The position numbers and the translations under genes are program-made. From the NCBI GenBank assembly GCA_963831005.1, contig CAWHOW010000007.1, forward strand, positions 1-64,000: a stretch of 64,000 nt of DNA. Reading direction: 5' to 3'. The notes beneath the pieces are model-generated. The model saw only the letters and a list, made by a program, of their open reading frames with translations. It ran no database searches and was not told the DNA's origin. Each line of letters begins with the position of its first letter. The stretch's first letter is position 1. Positions 18,333-27,022 of this stretch are shown here, piece by piece. Origin of the DNA: CAWHOW01 sp963831005 (GTDB lineage: Bacteria > Bacteroidota > Bacteroidia > Bacteroidales > CG2-30-32-10).

Positions 18333-18419
18333 AAGTCAACTGTCATTTGCTTCGCGTCATTCATTGTTATTAGGGCATTTGTTCGTAGTTCGATTGTTCG
18401 AATGTTCAATTATTCGATT
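18333..18419. repeat. dispersed repeat, second copy at 51700-51791 in inverse orientation
   Basis: TGTCATTTGCTTCGCGTCAT followed by TCATTG, TTATTAGG and GTTCGAATGTTC-like segments. The reverse complement of 51700-51791 carries the same ordered words (GTCATTTACTTCGTGTCATT, TCATTG, TCATTAGG, TTCGAATGTTCG). Non-coding. Confidence 0.65.
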
Positions 18420-18540
18420 GTTCTTTAATAGGAACGCGGATAACACTGAAAATGCTGATTTACGCTGATCTTATTTCCCTTTACCGATTACTGTTTACCA
18501 TTCTTTAATAGGAACACTGATGACCCTGATAAAACTTATT
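18420..18540. repeat. dispersed repeat (two partial copies; another at 30437)
   Basis: Built on TTCTTTAATAGGAAC, then GATAACACTGA, then GATTTACGCTGAT. A second, shorter copy starts at about 18512 and a third copy is at 30437-30488. No ORF or terminator is associated. Confidence 0.7.
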
Positions 18541-18546
18541 CCAGCC

Positions 18547-18630
18547 GTCAGTCTGAGGAGTCCCGCTTTCTTTCGAGACGCGGAGTTTATCCTGACAAAG
18601 GAAGGGCTCCTCAAGATGACGCGGGACGTC
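18547..18630. repeat. imperfect palindromic repeat
   Basis: GTCAGTCTGAGGAG and GTCCCGC-type sequence on the left is answered by CTCCTCAAGATGAC and GCGGGAC on the right, forming a long imperfect stem. Non-coding, within a gene-free block of about 1.1 kb (18207-19341) that otherwise holds only repeats and arrays. Confidence 0.6.
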
Positions 18631-18703
18631 TAGAATACAGGCAGTTACGTCTATTATTTAAAGGTACAACCACCCTTCTTTTGTCAGTTAATTACCAAAA
18701 CTT

Positions 18704-18985
18704 TTGCATCAAGTTGAACGGACTTGATATCAAGTTGAATGGGCTTTGCATCAAGTCGGATGGACATTGCACAACTTAGAAACAGTTTTGCATCAAGTTG
18801 AGCGGACTTGGCATCAAGTTGAGTAAACTTTTGCATCAAGTTGAACGGACTTGGTATCAAGTCGAACGTACTTGGTATCATATTGAATGTACTTGGCATC
18901 AAGTTGAGTAAACTTTTGCATCAAGTCGAACGTACTTGGTATCATGTTGAACTTACTTGATATCAAGTTGAATGTACTTTGATGC
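18704..18985. repeat. 21-bp tandem repeat array B (13 units)
   Basis: Unit anchors (CATC or TATC) occur at 18707, 18728, 18749, 18770, 18791, 18812, 18834, 18855, 18876, 18897, 18919, 18940 and 18961. Spacing is 21 bp except for two 22-bp steps. The consensus is GGCATCAAGTTGAAC followed by GTACTT. Each full unit contains CAAGT and ACTTG arms 7 bases apart that can pair. The ORFs crossing it are by-products of the period. There is no adjacent protein gene of the array-A family. Confidence 0.95.
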
Positions 18986-19012
18986 ATTCCCATTTCTACT
19001 TGGTCGGGGTCT

Positions 19013-19160
19013 GATTTCAAATTATTACTTTCCGATTTCGGATTATTAACATTCTGATTTCAGATTATATAATTCCGATTTCAGATTATATCATTCAGAT
19101 TTCAGATTACTATATTCAGATTTCAAGTTAAATAATTCAGGTTTCAGATTATATCATTAT
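19013..19160. repeat. 21-bp tandem repeat array C (7 units)
   Basis: GATTTC-type anchors lie at 19013, 19034, 19056, 19077, 19098, 19119 and 19140 (21 bp, one 22). The consensus is GATTTCAGATTATATAATTC, in which ATTATATAAT is a perfect palindrome. It begins right after array B but is unrelated to it in sequence. From 19161 to 19341 I see nothing further. Confidence 0.9.
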
Positions 19161-19341
19161 GATATTTTAGATTTCATTGTGAACGTCAAGGCAGGCAGGG
19201 AAAGAGGGAAATATTGTGGTTTAAGGCATTTTTTTTAGCTTTGCTGGAGATAATAATGCGTAAAAGGTGAAGCAATAAACAAGTATGGGCAATTTTAGAG
19301 AAACTAAGGATAGTAACAACAATAAAGTTATCAGCAATAAA

Positions 19342-20212
19342 ATGGAGAACTCGCACAAACATCATTACCTACAGTATTCTATTTAAAGGGATTTTAAATG
19401 AGAAAAAGAATTTTTTTGTTTTTGATAAACGTTATGAAACGATTAAAATGAAGTTTCCAACAAATTCTTTTTTTGAAATAGACAGAAATACAGGAATAAT
19501 TGGAGATGAAAAATCTATATTACTTGAAGAAATGTATGCCCACATTGAGAATAATATCGCACCTCATTTTCTAAAACTTAAAGAAATAGTAAATTTGAAT
19601 GAACTTGATATGGAATCCTTTTTCCATTCATTGCGATTTATCCATTTTCTATATTGGAGAATCCCTGAAAATGATAAAATACTTGAAGAAATAATTAATG
19701 AACAAACATTTAATGAATCAGGTTTTGACTTAATAGATAAAGAAACTGGAAAGTCAAGTGCATCGTTAGAATTACAAGAACAATTTAAAAACGTGGACTT
19801 GTTCAGAAAAATGTACAGAATATTTATACCACTACTTTCCTCAAGAAAGAAATATGCTAAAACTGATTACGAAAACTGGAAAATTTATAATAGAAATGAT
19901 AATCGAAATTTCACAGGAGACAACCCTGTAATTATAGATAAGTTCATTGATTTTGGTAGCCTTAATGAAGAACTAATATTTCCTTTGGCTGGAAATAAAA
20001 TTTTAGTTCACACGAAACGACCTAAACCAGAATCATTACCTTCTATTTTTAAAATTAGTTTTGATATGCTTTTATTACAACAAGCAAACAGGTATGTTTG
20101 CTGTTCAGACAAAAAATATTTGGAAAATTTAGTTAATGACCTTTATTCATACTCGAAAATGAAAGACTGGAAAGGTAATATGAAAGAAAAATTATTTAGT
20201 TATTTTTGTTAA
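19342..20212 (+). pseudogene. DUF4238-like protein, N-terminal frameshift
   Basis: The long ORF starts at ATG 19448, giving 254 residues with the C-terminal DUF4238 look: NFTGDNPVII, then ELIFPLAGNKILV, then LLLQQANRYVCCSD. Upstream, the same frame continues without a stop as LFKGILNEKKNFFVFDKRY, while an ATG at 19342 in another frame reads MENSHKHHYLQ. This is the usual DUF4238 beginning (HHYxxQ, KGF, VYDK), so a one-base insertion near 19374 appears to split the gene. The family has no settled function; some members lie in defence or mobile regions. A shortened protein starting at 19448 may still be made. Confidence 0.65.
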
Positions 20213-20264
20213 TTGAACATTTACTGCTTTAAATGTTATGGGCAAATTTTAGAAAGCAAGAAAT

Positions 20265-21490
20265 ATGAGATTTTGGACAAAATTATTTGAGACTAAAGAC
20301 ACTGTAAGCAATAATCTGTCAGACACCAAACAGACAGACAAAATTCCGACTTCAAAAAAGTCAGAACTTTTATTGCCTTTACTTGAAAGTGTAAAAACTC
20401 TCGGACATCCTGAAAATCTTTTGTTGAGAAAAGAATATGAATCAAGGATGCCATGTACAGATTTTACAAGTTGGTTGATTGAAAAATTTAAACAAATAGA
20501 TTACGAATCAATTTGGGCTTTTGCAAAAGAATATTTTGGTTATGATGAAAGCTCTGATGGTGATATTAATATAGGTTCAATGGTAAATGAAATAGCACCA
20601 AAAGTAATGGCGAAAAAGTACGAAATGAATATTGATGATGCAAAAAAGCAATGGTCAAAAATTGTAAAAAGTGCCGAAGCAGATGATAAATCTAAAAATC
20701 AAAAATCTTTACGCGAGGAATTGTTTGAAAAATTTATAAATAAAGATTTAAGTTCTTATTTGGTAAGTGATGAAAAGCTAATTTTTGAAAACAATATTTT
20801 TTTCTTTTACGAGAGGCAATGTATGATTCATTGGCTGGGTTTAGTATTGGCAATAATGATGAAACCTCAATCCTTTCAAAAATAATCTGTGCTTATCCAT
20901 TTTCAATTAAATCTTCTGGACTTGAGATATTGATATTAAAAGCGAATCAGTTCATAAAGAAAATGAAAAAGGAAGAAAAGGAATATAAAGCTGTTTATTG
21001 GAAAGCAATTCCCTATTTCAATATAACGGATATAAATTTATCATATACAATTAATACGAAGACTGATATTTTAAATAAACTTCAATCTCTTGGTATTGGT
21101 GAACGATTGCATTTCTTTGACTTTGCTTCGTCACATTCTTTTGCAAAATACTGGTCAGGCAATAGTCGCTTTAAGACAAAACAGATTGGGGTTTGCGAAA
21201 CAGAATCAGTAAAGAAAATGACAGAACTTAATTTGTTTAATTATACTGACGATATTGAATGTATTCCATACATTGCAACTAAGGATGAATTTAAATCCAA
21301 AGCAGAGCAAGGGGGATTTGAACTAAAAAAGTCATGGAATGTGCAGAAAATTTATGAGTATCTTATAAAATCAGAAGAGGGAAAAATCTTTTTAAAAAAT
21401 TATATTCAAGTCAAGAAACCTGTTAAATTTAATGCAATTTATGATGATGATTTACATTTAATAATAGACTTTAAGAACAGATTAAGATGA
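20265..21490 (+). pseudogene. unknown protein, probably one gene with a frameshift
   Basis: Two ORFs overlap by 67 bp: 20265-20885 (206 residues) and 20819-21490 (223 residues). Near 20800 the upstream sequence in the second frame reads LREAMYDSLAGFSIG, which continues naturally from NNIFFF of the first ORF. The T-rich stretch ATTTTTTTCTTTTAC is the likely site of a one-base indel. Joined, they give about 408 residues: Lys-rich N-terminus, helical middle, and a C-terminal part with LHFFDFASSHSFAKYW. I recognise no family, signal peptide or membrane segment. It follows the DUF4238-like gene by 52 bp and shares its AT-rich base use. Confidence 0.6.
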
Positions 21491-21646
21491 TTTCGCAACT
21501 TATTTCAATGATATAAAAAAAATTATTAATTATGGCAGCCCCGTTTGACGTAGTTTATAAAAGAATAACGAACTGCCTACTGCCGCTGCCTACTGCTTAC
21601 TTCTACTTACTTCCATTAATCTTTTTTTCTTCATTAAAATAATGAG

Positions 21647-21654
21647 TACTTTTG
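21647..21654 (+). promoter_or_regulatory. possible -7 promoter element for recF
   Basis: TACTTTTG matches TAnnTTTG, 22 bp before the recF ATG. No convincing -33 TTG lies at the right distance, so this is tentative. Confidence 0.35.
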
Positions 21655-21676
21655 CGCAAGCAAAACACCTTTCGCC

Positions 21677-22796
21677 ATGTACCTGCAAAAACTTTCGCTT
21701 ATCAATTTTAAGAACTACGCCGATGAGGAACTGGGCTTCTGCGAAAAGATAAATTGCTTTACGGGCAACAACGGCGAAGGAAAAACCAACCTGTTGGATG
21801 CCATACATTACCTGTCGCTGTGCAAGAGTTATTTTAACCCTATTGATTCGCAAAACATATTGCACACTGCCGATTTCTTTGTGGTGCAGGGAACCATTAC
21901 CAAAGGCGATACGCAGGATGTGATATATTGCGCCCAGAAACGCAACGAGCGCAAGCAATTTAAACTGAACAAAAAGGAATACAACCGCTTTTCGGACCAT
22001 ATAGGCTTATACCCGCTGGTGATGATTTCGCCATGCAGACAACTCGCTGATATACGACGGCAGCGAAGAACGCAGGAAATATATTGACAGCGTGATTTCG
22101 CAGTTCGACAAGATTTACCTGGATAACCTTATTAATTATAACAAGGCATTGCTTCAGCGCAACACCCTGCTGAAACATTTTGCCGAAAGCCGCCGCTTTG
22201 ATAAAGCTTCGCTTGAAATTTGGACACAACAGTTGGTTACGCTGGGGCAGAAGATATTCGACAAGCGCACCGAGTTCCTTGATACTTTCCTGCCCATGTT
22301 CAGGGAGTATTTTGCTTTTATTTCGGGCGAGAAAGAGGTGGTTGAAATTGAATACCAGTCGCAGTTAAAGGACAAAAGCTTTACCGACTTGCTTGCCGAT
22401 GCGGTGGAACGCGACAGGATAGTGCAATACACTACTGTTGGCATTCATAAGGATGATATGTTGTTCAAAATGGAAACATATCCTTTGAAACGTTTCGGTT
22501 CGCAGGGTCAGCAGAAATCGTTTATCATTGCACTGAAGCTGGCACAGTTTGAATATACGAAGAATATCAAAGGCTTTAAACCTATACTTCTGTTCGATGA
22601 TATTTTTGATAAGCTGGATAACACAAGGGTGCAGCAGTTGATGAAACTGGTTAGCGATAACAGTTTCGGGCAGGTGTTTGTTACCGATGCACACCCTGAA
22701 AGAATAGAACTTATATTCAGGGATATTAAAACCGAGATAAAGATTTTCGACATTAAATCAGGAACAGCAAAAGAAATCTATTACAGGCAGGAATAG
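21677..22796 (+). pseudogene. recF: DNA replication/repair protein RecF, single-base frameshift
   Basis: Residues 1-118 (LINFKNYADEE, the Walker A GNNGEGKTNLLDAIHYLS, LYPLVMISP) are in one frame. The rest resumes in another, as ADNSLIYDGSEERRKYIDSVISQFD, then KRFGSQGQQKSF (signature), LLFDDIFDKLD (Walker B) and VTDAH. Removing one T near 22033 (CGCCATGCAGAC) restores a full-length RecF of about 373 residues. RecF loads RecA at gaps through RecOR. As written, the protein stops at 22087. An artefact or recent mutation is likely because the remainder is well preserved and the DUF721 partner follows 4 bp later. Confidence 0.85.
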
Positions 22797-22799
22797 CAG

Positions 22800-23090
22800 A
22801 TGAACAAATCGAACGACCATACATTGAAGGAAGTCCTGAATGAGATGCTGAAAGAGTACCGTCTTTCGGATAAGCTAATGGAGCTTAAACTTGTTGAATC
22901 GTGGCCCAAGATAGTTGGGAAGATTATTGCAAAACATACTACGGGTATTTACCTTCGCAATAAACGACTTTATGTTACCCTTGATAATGCTGCCATACGG
23001 GAAGAACTGCTTTATGCCAAAACCAAATTGCTTAAATCGCTGAATAAGATTGCGGGGAGTGATTTGATAGAAGAAATTGTTTTTAAATAA
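22800..23090 (+). CDS. DUF721/DciA-like protein
   Basis: A 96-residue basic protein: TLKEVLNEMLKEYRL, VESWPKIVGKIIAKHT and LYVTLDNAAIREELLYAKTKLL are typical of DUF721. In many bacteria without DnaC or DnaI, DciA-type DUF721 proteins help load the replicative helicase. The Bacteroidota version is short and sits after recF, as here. It starts 4 bp after the recF stop, in one operon. Confidence 0.88.
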   Translation: MNKSNDHTLKEVLNEMLKEYRLSDKLMELKLVESWPKIVGKIIAKHTTGIYLRNKRLYVTLDNAAIREELLYAKTKLLKSLNKIAGSDLIEEIVFK

Positions 23091-23124
23091 TTAAATATGC
23101 AAAGATAATTTATTGATCTATTTA

Positions 23125-23274
23125 AGATTCCTCACTTCGTTCGGAATGACATATTGAGTTGATAGAAATGAAAGGGAAAGGTGGCGATTCGCTTTTAGCG
23201 AATCGCCACCTTTCCCTTTCCTATAAAATAAATAAATTGTCATTCCGAATGGAACGTAGTGTAATGAGGAATCT
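23125..23274. repeat. nested palindrome: perfect 24-bp hairpin inside an inverted repeat
   Basis: The outer arms are AGATTCCTCACTTCGTTCGG (23125 on) and its approximate complement ending GAGGAATCT at 23274. Inside, 23170-23193 and 23197-23220 form a perfect 24-bp stem (GAAAGGGAAAGGTGGCGATT, and so on) with a 3-base TTT loop. Non-coding, between DUF721 and the lectin-like gene. Confidence 0.9.
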
Positions 23275-23405
23275 AAAAATGATAAAAAACTATTTCACCT
23301 AATATCAGTAAATAAAATTATTTTAATCTTCTTTTATGGAATATCAATTAACTTTGCATCCTTAATATAAATGTTAAATTTATTATTAACCTTAAACTAA
23401 AAACT

Positions 23406-24386
23406 ATGAAAAAAATGTTTTTGTTACTGGCATGTTTTATTGCCTTTACGTCTATTTATGCACAAAAAGAAAAGATCGAATTAAAGCTTACGCTTCGCGA
23501 TGGAAATGTTGTTAGCGGCACATCAAACAGCGTAACATCTGTACAACTGAATACGGCTTATGGAAAACTGGATATTCCTATTAAAGCTGTTTCATCACTA
23601 ACATTTGGCATCACTGCCGATGATGGTGATAAAACAAAAATTATCAATCTTATTAAACAAATGAGCGATCCTGCCGATGACAAGCGTCAGGCAGCTTATG
23701 ATGAATTGGTAAAAATGCCAATTGGCTCTATTCCTGTTATAAACGATTATATATACGGTAAAGATTACCAGGCCGGCGAATCTACAGATTTCACGCCCGA
23801 AGGAGCACTTACAGAATTAAAAAGCACTTATGGTGTTGAGGAAAATTTCAGTGATAAGGATGTTGCAACCATTGATTATGATTATACAATGGGTGGTACT
23901 TTTAATCTTAAAGCAGTTGATTTGAAAACTGAATACGGCGATTTGAATGTGCCTAAAGACAAAATAAAGCAAATGGAAATTTCTGTTTACGATGAACTTG
24001 CCGGTGATAAGAATTTTAAAGTGCCTGCAAATAAGAATATAAGCGGAAACACTGATGGTGGCTGGTTAAACACAGGCATAAAAATTAAAACTGGACAGAA
24101 GCTAAATATTACAGCATCGGGCGAAGTTGTATTACAAAGCTTATCAGGTAACAAATACAATCCTGACGGCGCTGCAAATTCAACAAGCACCAGCGAATAT
24201 GCAAGCACTTATCCTACCTATGGAAATCTTGTATATAAAATAGGTGATACTGGTGAAACCGTAAAGGCTGGCTCTAAATATAGTGGTACTGCAAAAGAAA
24301 GTGGTACATTGTTCCTTGCAATTTATGAAACAGTTTATAATGCAACAAATACAGGTTCATATAATGTGAAGATAAGTATAAAATAA
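23406..24386 (+). CDS. secreted protein with PA-IL (LecA)-like C-terminal domain
   Basis: A 326-residue protein with a signal peptide (MKKMFLLLACFIAFTSIYAQ). Residues about 25-75 look like a small beta domain (LRDGNVVSGTSNSV, YGKLDIPIKAVSSL), repeated weakly at 165-195 (FNLKAVDLKTEYGDLNVP). Residues about 215-326 match the PA-IL lectin-like fold: GWLNTGIKIKTGQKLNITASG, YGNLVYKIGD, SGTLFLAIYE and GSYNVKI. It should be exported and may bind sugar. It lacks a T9SS tail. Followed by a terminator. Confidence 0.75.
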   Translation: MKKMFLLLACFIAFTSIYAQKEKIELKLTLRDGNVVSGTSNSVTSVQLNTAYGKLDIPIKAVSSLTFGITADDGDKTKIINLIKQMSDPADDKRQAAYDELVKMPIGSIPVINDYIYGKDYQAGESTDFTPEGALTELKSTYGVEENFSDKDVATIDYDYTMGGTFNLKAVDLKTEYGDLNVPKDKIKQMEISVYDELAGDKNFKVPANKNISGNTDGGWLNTGIKIKTGQKLNITASGEVVLQSLSGNKYNPDGAANSTSTSEYASTYPTYGNLVYKIGDTGETVKAGSKYSGTAKESGTLFLAIYETVYNATNTGSYNVKISIK

Positions 24387-24404
24387 AAGAATGGTAAATT
24401 AATT

Positions 24405-24436
24405 AAAAGCCCTGTCAGTTTGATGGGGCTTTTTTT
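24405..24436 (+). terminator. rho-independent terminator
   Basis: AAAAGCCC / GGGGCTTTTTTT stem around a 12-base loop, 18 bp after the lectin-like gene. Confidence 0.75.
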
Positions 24437-24460
24437 ATTGTCACTTCGAGTAACAACGTG

Positions 24461-24496
24461 TATCGAGAAGTGATATACGACTGTTTGTTCTCGATA
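24461..24496. repeat. palindromic intergenic repeat (TATCGAGAA type)
   Basis: TATCGAGAA at 24461-24469 and TTCTCGATA at 24488-24496 form perfect 9-bp arms. The class is common in the phylum. Confidence 0.65.
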
Positions 24497-24539
24497 CGTC
24501 TGCCTAATAGCAGACTAATCGAACTGACACATTAACCTC

Positions 24540-25145
24540 TTACTTTACATTGAAGTTAAGTAGTTTCTTATCTTCAAGAAAACATTCAATCTTATCGTTT
24601 ATTTCAACGACATCATTGATAACAGGACTACCTGTAAAAATATAGTCGCCTGTTTTAAGAGTCATATAGCTTGAAATATAAGAAATGATACCATCAATTG
24701 ACAATATCATTTGCGAAGTATTAGCTTTTAAAATGGTGTTGCCATTTTTAAGGATAGAAAAGTTAATATCATTTAAGTTCTTGAATTCATTCTTTAAAAA
24801 AAAATTACCAATAGGAGCGGATGAGTCGTAAGCTTTAGCTGTTTCCCAGGGTAACCCATTCTTTTTGCATTCAGCAAGCGTATCGGTAGCTTCCATATCA
24901 ATACCTATGCTTATTTCATCATAATAAAGATGAGCAAATTTTTCCTGAATGTTTTTGCCAAGGCGACAAATCTTAAGAGCAACATTTACTTTAGGAATAA
25001 TTTGTTTTGAATGCTCGGGAATAAAAAATGGATAATTATTAATGAGCAATGAACTTTCGGGTTTTAAAAAGAAAATCGGATGCTCTGTAAAAAAATTAAT
25101 GCCAGAAGGGGAGGAGTAATTATTTTGAATGCAGATTATTTTCAT
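24540..25145 (-). CDS. fumarylacetoacetate hydrolase-family protein
   Basis: A 201-residue protein with the FAH fold motifs in order: LNxAL-like VNVALKICRLGKNI, EISIGIDMEATD (metal ligands), GLPWETAKAYDSSAPIGNF, ILKNGNTILKANTSQMI, ISYISSYMTLKTGDYIFTGSPV. Family members hydrolyse or decarboxylate 2-oxo acids such as acylpyruvates or oxaloacetate. The short length fits the bacterial YcgM/FAHD1 type. The exact substrate is not known. It precedes no obvious pathway partner. Confidence 0.85.
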   Translation of the reverse strand: MKIICIQNNYSSPSGINFFTEHPIFFLKPESSLLINNYPFFIPEHSKQIIPKVNVALKICRLGKNIQEKFAHLYYDEISIGIDMEATDTLAECKKNGLPWETAKAYDSSAPIGNFFLKNEFKNLNDINFSILKNGNTILKANTSQMILSIDGIISYISSYMTLKTGDYIFTGSPVINDVVEINDKIECFLEDKKLLNFNVK

Positions 25146-25192
25146 TAATTAGTTCTGTGTTTACTAACATTATTTAGCAAAAATCTTTAAAA

Positions 25193-25789
25193 TTAAATGA
25201 CAATAAATATTTTCCTTATTGTTTTTGCAATAACACCTAAGTCTTTTGCAAAACTCCTGTTGTTTACATATTGCATGTTCAGTTTTATTTTAGCTGGCAT
25301 TACTTCATTAATATATCCTTCTTCAGGGTTCTGATATTTAGAGAGTATCTCGTTTTCATTGCTATAGGCAATAGAAGCAACATCAGTTATGCCGGGCTTC
25401 ACAGTCAATACTTTCTTCTGCTCTTGATTATACATATCAACGTATTTGCGTACTTCAGGGCGGGGACCAACTAAACTCATGTTACCTATAAAAACATTAA
25501 GCAACTGTGGAAGTTCATCCAGTTTATATTTGCGCAATACAAAACCAAAGCGAGTTATCCTGCTATCCTTATCTCCAACTGTCAATAAACCTTTCTTATC
25601 CGCATGTTTATGCATAGTGCGAAATTTAAACAGGTAAAAATCTTTATTGCTTTTACCAACACGTTTCTGCAAATAGAAAGCCCATCCCTTTGAATCAATC
25701 ATTATGATAATGGAAATAAGCAGTATGAAGGGAAAGAGAACTACTAGTGCAATGAAAGAAAATAATAGGTCGAATGCTCGCTTTAGCAT
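25193..25789 (-). CDS. initiating sugar (phosphoglycosyl) transferase, PglC-type
   Basis: A 198-residue monotopic phosphoglycosyl transferase. The N-terminal re-entrant membrane helix is FDLLFSFIALVVLFPFILLI. It is followed by QKRVGKSNKDFYLFKFRTM, the catalytic Asp-Glu pair in YKLDELPQLLNV, and MSLVGPRPEVRKYV. It moves a sugar-1-phosphate from a UDP-sugar onto undecaprenyl phosphate, the first committed step of a surface glycan. It lies 3 bp after the aminotransferase gene; a PglE/PglC-like pairing suggests an amino or diacetamido sugar, by inference. Confidence 0.92.
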   Translation of the reverse strand: MLKRAFDLLFSFIALVVLFPFILLISIIIMIDSKGWAFYLQKRVGKSNKDFYLFKFRTMHKHADKKGLLTVGDKDSRITRFGFVLRKYKLDELPQLLNVFIGNMSLVGPRPEVRKYVDMYNQEQKKVLTVKPGITDVASIAYSNENEILSKYQNPEEGYINEVMPAKIKLNMQYVNNRSFAKDLGVIAKTIRKIFIVI

Positions 25790-25792
25790 TAG

Positions 25793-27007
25793 TTATGCAT
25801 TTATAATTTCTTCTACTGAGCGGATAACTACATCAGCAACAAGGTTAATCTGCAAATCTGTCAAATCGTAATAAACAGGAAGGCTTATCTCTCGGGAATA
25901 ATTATCATAAACAACAGGGTAATCATTAACATTATATCCCATTTCCTTATAGAAACTAAGCATGGGAACAGGAATAAAATGTACATTAACGGAAACCTGA
26001 TTCTCGAATATCTTACTAATAATTGCATCTCTTTGATCTTCTGAAATACTCTTTACACGTAATAAGTATGCATGAAATGAACTTGTCCTGGCATCATCAA
26101 TATATGGCGGAATCTGCGCCCATTTGCACTTTTTAAATCTCTTTGAATAAGAATCAAAGATATGTTTTCTTTTTACCAGCATATCCGAATCATAACGCTC
26201 CAACTCCACAAGTCCCATTGCTGCCTGTATATCCGTCATGTTGAACTTATAGCCGGCCTCAATAACATCATAACGCCAGTTACCTATCTTGCTCTTGGCT
26301 AAAGCATCTTTATTCTGCCCGTGCAACGATTTAATGCAAAGATAATCGTAGAGTTCTTTATTATTGAAAGGTTCGGGAAGGTTCAAACAAACTGCTCCCC
26401 CTTCAGCTGTAGCAATGTTCTTCACTGCATGGAATGAGAATACGCATGCATCAGCATGGTTTCCCAACTTCTTTCCTTCGTAGATAGCGCCAATGGAATG
26501 TGCCGAATCGGAAAGTAGCATTATCCTGCCTAATTTCTGCTGTTTATCAGTGGCGTAAATGAATTTCTCAACTATATTTTTCCTTCTTATAAGCACATTT
26601 AATTCATCATAATTACAAGGATATCCTGCTATATCAACAGGAATAATGACCTTAGTCTTTTCTGTAATTGCTTTCTCAACTTCTTTGACAGATATGTTGT
26701 AATCATCGCAAACATCAACAAAAACAGGTTTAGCCCCGCAATGAACAATTACGTTGGCTGTTGCACAATATGTATAAGCAGGCAATATCACTTCATCACC
26801 TTCCTCCACTCCAAACCAGCGCAACATCAATTCAAGTCCTGCTGTTGCTGAATTGAGGCAAAGCACATTTGGCACATTACAGTACTCAGCAAGCTTCTTT
26901 TCAAAAAGCTTTGTACGCGGACCAGTCGTTATCCATCCCGATTTCAGGGTTGCAACAACTTCATCAATTATTTTCCGGTCAATACGTGGCGGAGAAAAAG
27001 GAATCAT
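25793..27007 (-). CDS. DegT/DnrJ/EryC1/StrS-family sugar aminotransferase
   Basis: A 404-residue PLP enzyme: LNSATAGLELML (48-62), DEVILPAYTYCATAN, DSAHSIGA, then SFHAVKNIATAEGG with the PLP lysine at about 196. It aminates a 4-keto (or 3-keto) nucleotide sugar for glycan synthesis. An N-terminal start directly at MIPFSPPRI is typical. The stop is 3 bp from the sugar transferase start. The purC gene lies 15 bp upstream on the same strand, so it shares a transcript with a purine gene. Confidence 0.92.
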   Translation of the reverse strand: MIPFSPPRIDRKIIDEVVATLKSGWITTGPRTKLFEKKLAEYCNVPNVLCLNSATAGLELMLRWFGVEEGDEVILPAYTYCATANVIVHCGAKPVFVDVCDDYNISVKEVEKAITEKTKVIIPVDIAGYPCNYDELNVLIRRKNIVEKFIYATDKQQKLGRIMLLSDSAHSIGAIYEGKKLGNHADACVFSFHAVKNIATAEGGAVCLNLPEPFNNKELYDYLCIKSLHGQNKDALAKSKIGNWRYDVIEAGYKFNMTDIQAAMGLVELERYDSDMLVKRKHIFDSYSKRFKKCKWAQIPPYIDDARTSSFHAYLLRVKSISEDQRDAIISKIFENQVSVNVHFIPVPMLSFYKEMGYNVNDYPVVYDNYSREISLPVYYDLTDLQINLVADVVIRSVEEIINA

Positions 27008-27022
27008 TATGGTTGTTTTAGT

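Noticed and set aside
18684..19020. Minus-strand ORFs across array B
   Set aside because: Repeat-driven reading frames with no family resemblance.
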